Source of the DNA: Sporothrix humicola
Lineage: Eukaryota > Ascomycota > Sordariomycetes > Ophiostomatales > Ophiostomataceae
Assembly: GCA_021396245.1 (NCBI GenBank)
Contig: WNYE01000059.1
Coordinates: 186,001-250,000 of the forward strand
Length of the DNA: 64,000 nucleotides
Direction of reading: 5' to 3'
The notes beneath the pieces are model-generated. The model searched no databases, was not told where the DNA came from, and was given only the letters and a program-made list of their open reading frames with translations. A program made the translations under genes and the position numbers. Positions 60,701 to 64,000 of the stretch are shown here, piece after piece. How positions within the stretch are numbered: position 1 is the stretch's first letter; every line of letters starts with the position of its first letter.

Positions 60701-63700
60701 AACTTATTTATAAATTACTTATATACTTATTATTAAGGTTAAGTTTTAAAGTTAAGTTTATAAAGTTAACCGTATTAAATAAAACGTAAACTTAACTATT
60801 AATAACGTTTTAAATTTATAATATAAACTTTAAAGCCGTTTTTAAAAACTTATAAAAATAATATATATAACCGCTTTAAAACCTTTACGAGCAACAACTA
60901 TAATAAAACTTTAAGTTGTACTATAAAATAATTTTAAAAACGCCGTCTATACCGCCATTACTAAGACGAACAACGTCCGTAACGCTTTATAGTTACTATA
61001 AAACGATAATACTACGGCTTATTATTTAAAAAACTTTATAACTAACTAACAACCGTTATTTATAAACTATAATATATCCCTCGACGGTTATAACCAACGG
61101 CGCACGGTCGAGTTATTATACTTTTTAAAAGTACGTATTTAGTTTTCGTAAAACGGACCACTTATATTTTTACTAAATTAAAGCGTTAACGGGCCGGCGT
61201 TCGTCGAGCCGTCGTTTACGAATCCGTTAAATTTAAACTACTTATTACGGTAAAATTTTTACGAGCTTACTTTTAACGACGAATAAGTTTTCGTTAACGT
61301 ATTTTATATAAACTTTATTTATATACTCGTGGTACTCTGGTTCGACGTAATAAACGGCTCGGGCTTATAAATCGTCACCGGTATACCGACGAATAAGCTT
61401 AACACGGTGTACTAAACATTGTAGTAATAACACCGGTAAAACGGCGTAAACTAAAATAAACTTGTAGTTTGGGTTAAACCGAACGTAATATTACTTTACT
61501 TACGAGCGTTATCGCTGTACGCGGTTATTACGACGAGTTTAAACTTTTTTTAAAATTATTATATTATATACGTTGACGCCGTATAGGTGTGGTATACTAT
61601 GATACTTTTATTAATAAAAACGTAGTCGAGTTAAAGTATAATTATTAATTAAGTTTATAACGGGTTATTATAGTTTTTTAGTATTAAAGTTTTTTTTAAA
61701 CCGGTTGTAATTAATGTTTTTTTGTATAATACGGGACCTTTTAACGTTAATACGGAAAGTTTAATAATAAATAATATTGTAACTTGATTAACCGTTACCT
61801 TTAACCGTAATATATTACTCTTTATTAACCGTTAACCGGATAATAAAGTAACGGGCGGTTATTATATAAACGGTATTATTAACTACTATACTCGTATCGT
61901 ATATACTATAAACGTCGACGGTTATGGTTATACTTTTCTTTACGACGATATTACACCGACGAGTAACTTAAACGAGTCCGGTACCGTTAACAATAATAAC
62001 TTAACACGCTTTATTATATACGTCGGTAAACTAAATTATAACGTAAACGAAACGACGACGTACGATCGAACACAGGTAACTAAAGTTTTTATTTAAAAAA
62101 TAATACGTCGAAACCGTTAACTCGTTATAGACCGTTAATAAGTATACGCGGCTTTAATATTGTTATTAAAACGAAATAATATAAAAATATTAACGAAAAA
62201 TAATAAAATAATTATAACGGAGGCTTTAAATATATTTACGACGGCGTAATAAAGTTATTTATAATAGCTTTACTCGGTAAAAAAAAATAATTTACTCAAC
62301 GTAAAAAAATAAAAACGACGTTAAAACTACCTTTTATAACCTTTTATACAAGCCGTACGGATAACTTAGTCTTTATTATTAACCGTTTTACTATAAACTA
62401 TCGCCGGGCCGTTAACGTATACGTTAACGAGAGTATTATATAACTTTAACTTTTTAACGCGGGTAATCGTTTAATTTAACGCGTTAAACGTAACCTACGT
62501 ATTTACCGTAGTTACAAAAATCTTAATACTCCTTAACTTAACACGAATTACCGTTTTTAAACTAGTGTTATAAACATTTAAATAAACGGGTTTTTTTTAT
62601 TTTTATAATACGAATAAATAAATATATTTATTTCGATTTTTTAGTTATAAATAAACATCGTACTATAAACGGGATTATATAAAAGAAAATAATTTATAAA
62701 ATATATAAAGAATACGTTAAGTTTACAAAGTAGTTTACGCCCATTATAACTTTCTTTTTTTCTTCGCCACCCGGCCCGAAGGTTCCATCAAAGTCTTTAA
62801 AGCCGTTTAAAGGCGATTTTATACCTTAAATAAGTTGTCTTAGAGGGCTTAGTTTTATTTTTCTACTCGTACTAGTTTAATTTTAAACTTTTTCGTTTAA
62901 CACTTAAACTATTAAATTTTATCGACTTTATCGTTAATAGTTTTAATAAAAGTATTTACGCCGTCGTTATAAATTATATAGTCGTTTTTAAGTAATTTAA
63001 TTATTACACTAACGACCGACAACTTTTCGTTACACGTATATAAAGTGTTTTTAACTTACATAAGTTCCCTTTACGCAATTGTGTACTTAACGTGTATATT
63101 TTTCCCGTACCGATATAAACTTTAAACGTTAACCTCTCGCTCCGTAATTTATACTAAAGTTTAATAAAAATTAACTTAAATAGTATTAATATTTTCTTTA
63201 AACTACTTTAACGTTTTTACGTATTTTTAATCTGTAAAAAGAGTTACCGAACGAGCCTTGTCGACTTTAATATATGTTTAGCTTAAATTAATGTTTAAAC
63301 TACTTTGGAGAAACGGTAAGGATTATTTACTTACACCGTTGTTTCCATCGACGTCGTTAACGAAAAAAGTAAAACGTTTATTTTTATCGTATAAGTATTA
63401 GTAAAAGAATTAGTCGTATAAAATATATTACTTAGTTATTATATAAAAGGTATTAAATTAATAAACTATAAACGTTATATATAAACTTATAATATAATTA
63501 ACGAAAGAAGTTTACTATTTACGGATACCGCGTTTAAAATAAGGCTCGTAACGTTCGTTACGAAAGTTAAGGCGATAACGGTCTTTATTATTTTAAGCCG
63601 GCGACGAAGTACGACAAAACGTAACGTTTTAAAAATATAACGTAAAGTAAACGAATAATAAACGGAGAGCTCGGTTAAATAATATAAAAGTAAGTAATAA

Positions 63701-64000
63701 GGTTATATATAAAGTTTAAAATTAAACCTTTATTTTAAGTAAGTTATATTTAACTTTATTAATAAAAAAAACGATTACGTATATACACCGTTTACGTTAT
63801 AAAAAGGTTAAAAAGTAGTATTCGTTTATAAACAATAAACAAACAACGATTATTAAGTTATAACGAACGCCGTAGGTTTTAATTTAGTTATTTTACTCTT
63901 CGTCGTTTTTTTTTAAAGTTAAAAAACCTTAAACACTTCCGTTTCTTATAACTTAACTTACTAAAAATAACTAAAAATCTTTATTAAACTAATAACCTAC

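Larger units (their letters stand above)
49300..64000. repeat. RIP-mutated AT-rich block (right)
   Basis: It has the same composition as the left block: very few CA/TG, many TA, CG retained, and no long open frames. Higher-GC patches at about 52,100-52,190, 56,100-56,480, 57,260-57,450 and 60,100-60,180 are probably parts of mutated elements, but I cannot name them. The block continues past the window end. A centromeric or subtelomeric origin cannot be excluded from this piece alone. Confidence 0.9.

Noticed and set aside
61200..61560. Minus-strand stretch that reads as a partly coherent peptide in the right AT block
   Set aside because: I could not match it to any transposase, reverse transcriptase or gene family, and it is interrupted by stops; too weak to call.
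49300..64000. Possible regional centromere or telomere-proximal block
   Set aside because: AT-rich RIP DNA is compatible with a centromere, but no telomeric repeats or other diagnostic features are visible and the block is cut by the window edge.
1..64000. CRISPR arrays, tRNA or rRNA genes
   Set aside because: No regularly spaced repeat-spacer arrays were seen, as expected for a fungus, and I found no convincing tRNA or rRNA sequence by eye.

Overview
This window looks like a chromosome segment of a filamentous ascomycete (Pezizomycotina, probably a Sordariomycete; species not identifiable by eye). The genes have short introns (about 42-98 nt) with GT...CTRAC...AG signals. The protein families are typical fungal ones: Zn2Cys6 regulator, Clr5-ankyrin, Dal5-type and sugar MFS carriers, Est1-type, TRI12-type MFS, LaeA-like methyltransferase. 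The DNA alternates between normal-GC gene islands and very AT-rich blocks in which CpA/TpG is nearly absent, TpA is abundant and CpG survives. That is the signature of repeat-induced point mutation (RIP).

Layout. 1-7.6 kb: RIP-mutated AT block with no intact gene. 7.7-41.1 kb: gene island. In order it holds: a casein-kinase-1-like pseudokinase fused to an Est1-type domain; a dispersed-repeat/LTR patch; a Clr5-ankyrin gene (-) divergent from an 84-aa membrane-anchored small protein (+); a second LTR/repeat patch; beta-mannosidase (-) divergent from a Gfo/Idh/MocA oxidoreductase (+); a ten-exon Zn2Cys6 regulator; an acyl-protein-thioesterase-like protein without its catalytic serine; a Dal5-type MFS carrier; a second Dal5-type carrier (-) divergent from an FMN-dependent monooxygenase (+); a solo LTR; a sugar transporter; a Ulp1-like protease relative without its catalytic Cys; a 5'-truncated alginate-lyase-like gene; and another LTR. 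41.3-47 kb: a cytochrome P450 (-) and a TRI12-type efflux carrier (+) lie head to head, and both are destroyed by RIP except at their outer 3' ends. 47.2-48.7 kb: an intact nine-exon LaeA-like methyltransferase. 49.0-49.7 kb: fragments of an ABC half-transporter and an aminoglycoside-phosphotransferase-like gene at the edge of the next AT block. 49.3-64 kb: RIP-mutated AT block with nested short repeats.

How the genes may work together. Beta-mannosidase, oxidoreductase, the Zn2Cys6 regulator and the sugar transporter could form a small glycan-use group. The shared mannosidase/oxidoreductase promoter and the sugar-transporter upstream region carry the same 17-bp sequence. The carrier plus FMN monooxygenase pair suggests uptake and oxidative attack on a small N- or S-containing compound. 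P450, TRI12-type pump, LaeA-like methyltransferase and ABC fragment look like the remains of a secondary-metabolite or detoxification locus silenced by RIP. Three genes keep a fold but have lost catalytic residues (pseudokinase, pseudo-thioesterase, pseudo-Ulp1), which is unusual for one 33-kb island. Splice models below were assembled by hand from reading frame, splice consensus and family conservation; no transcript or database check was possible.
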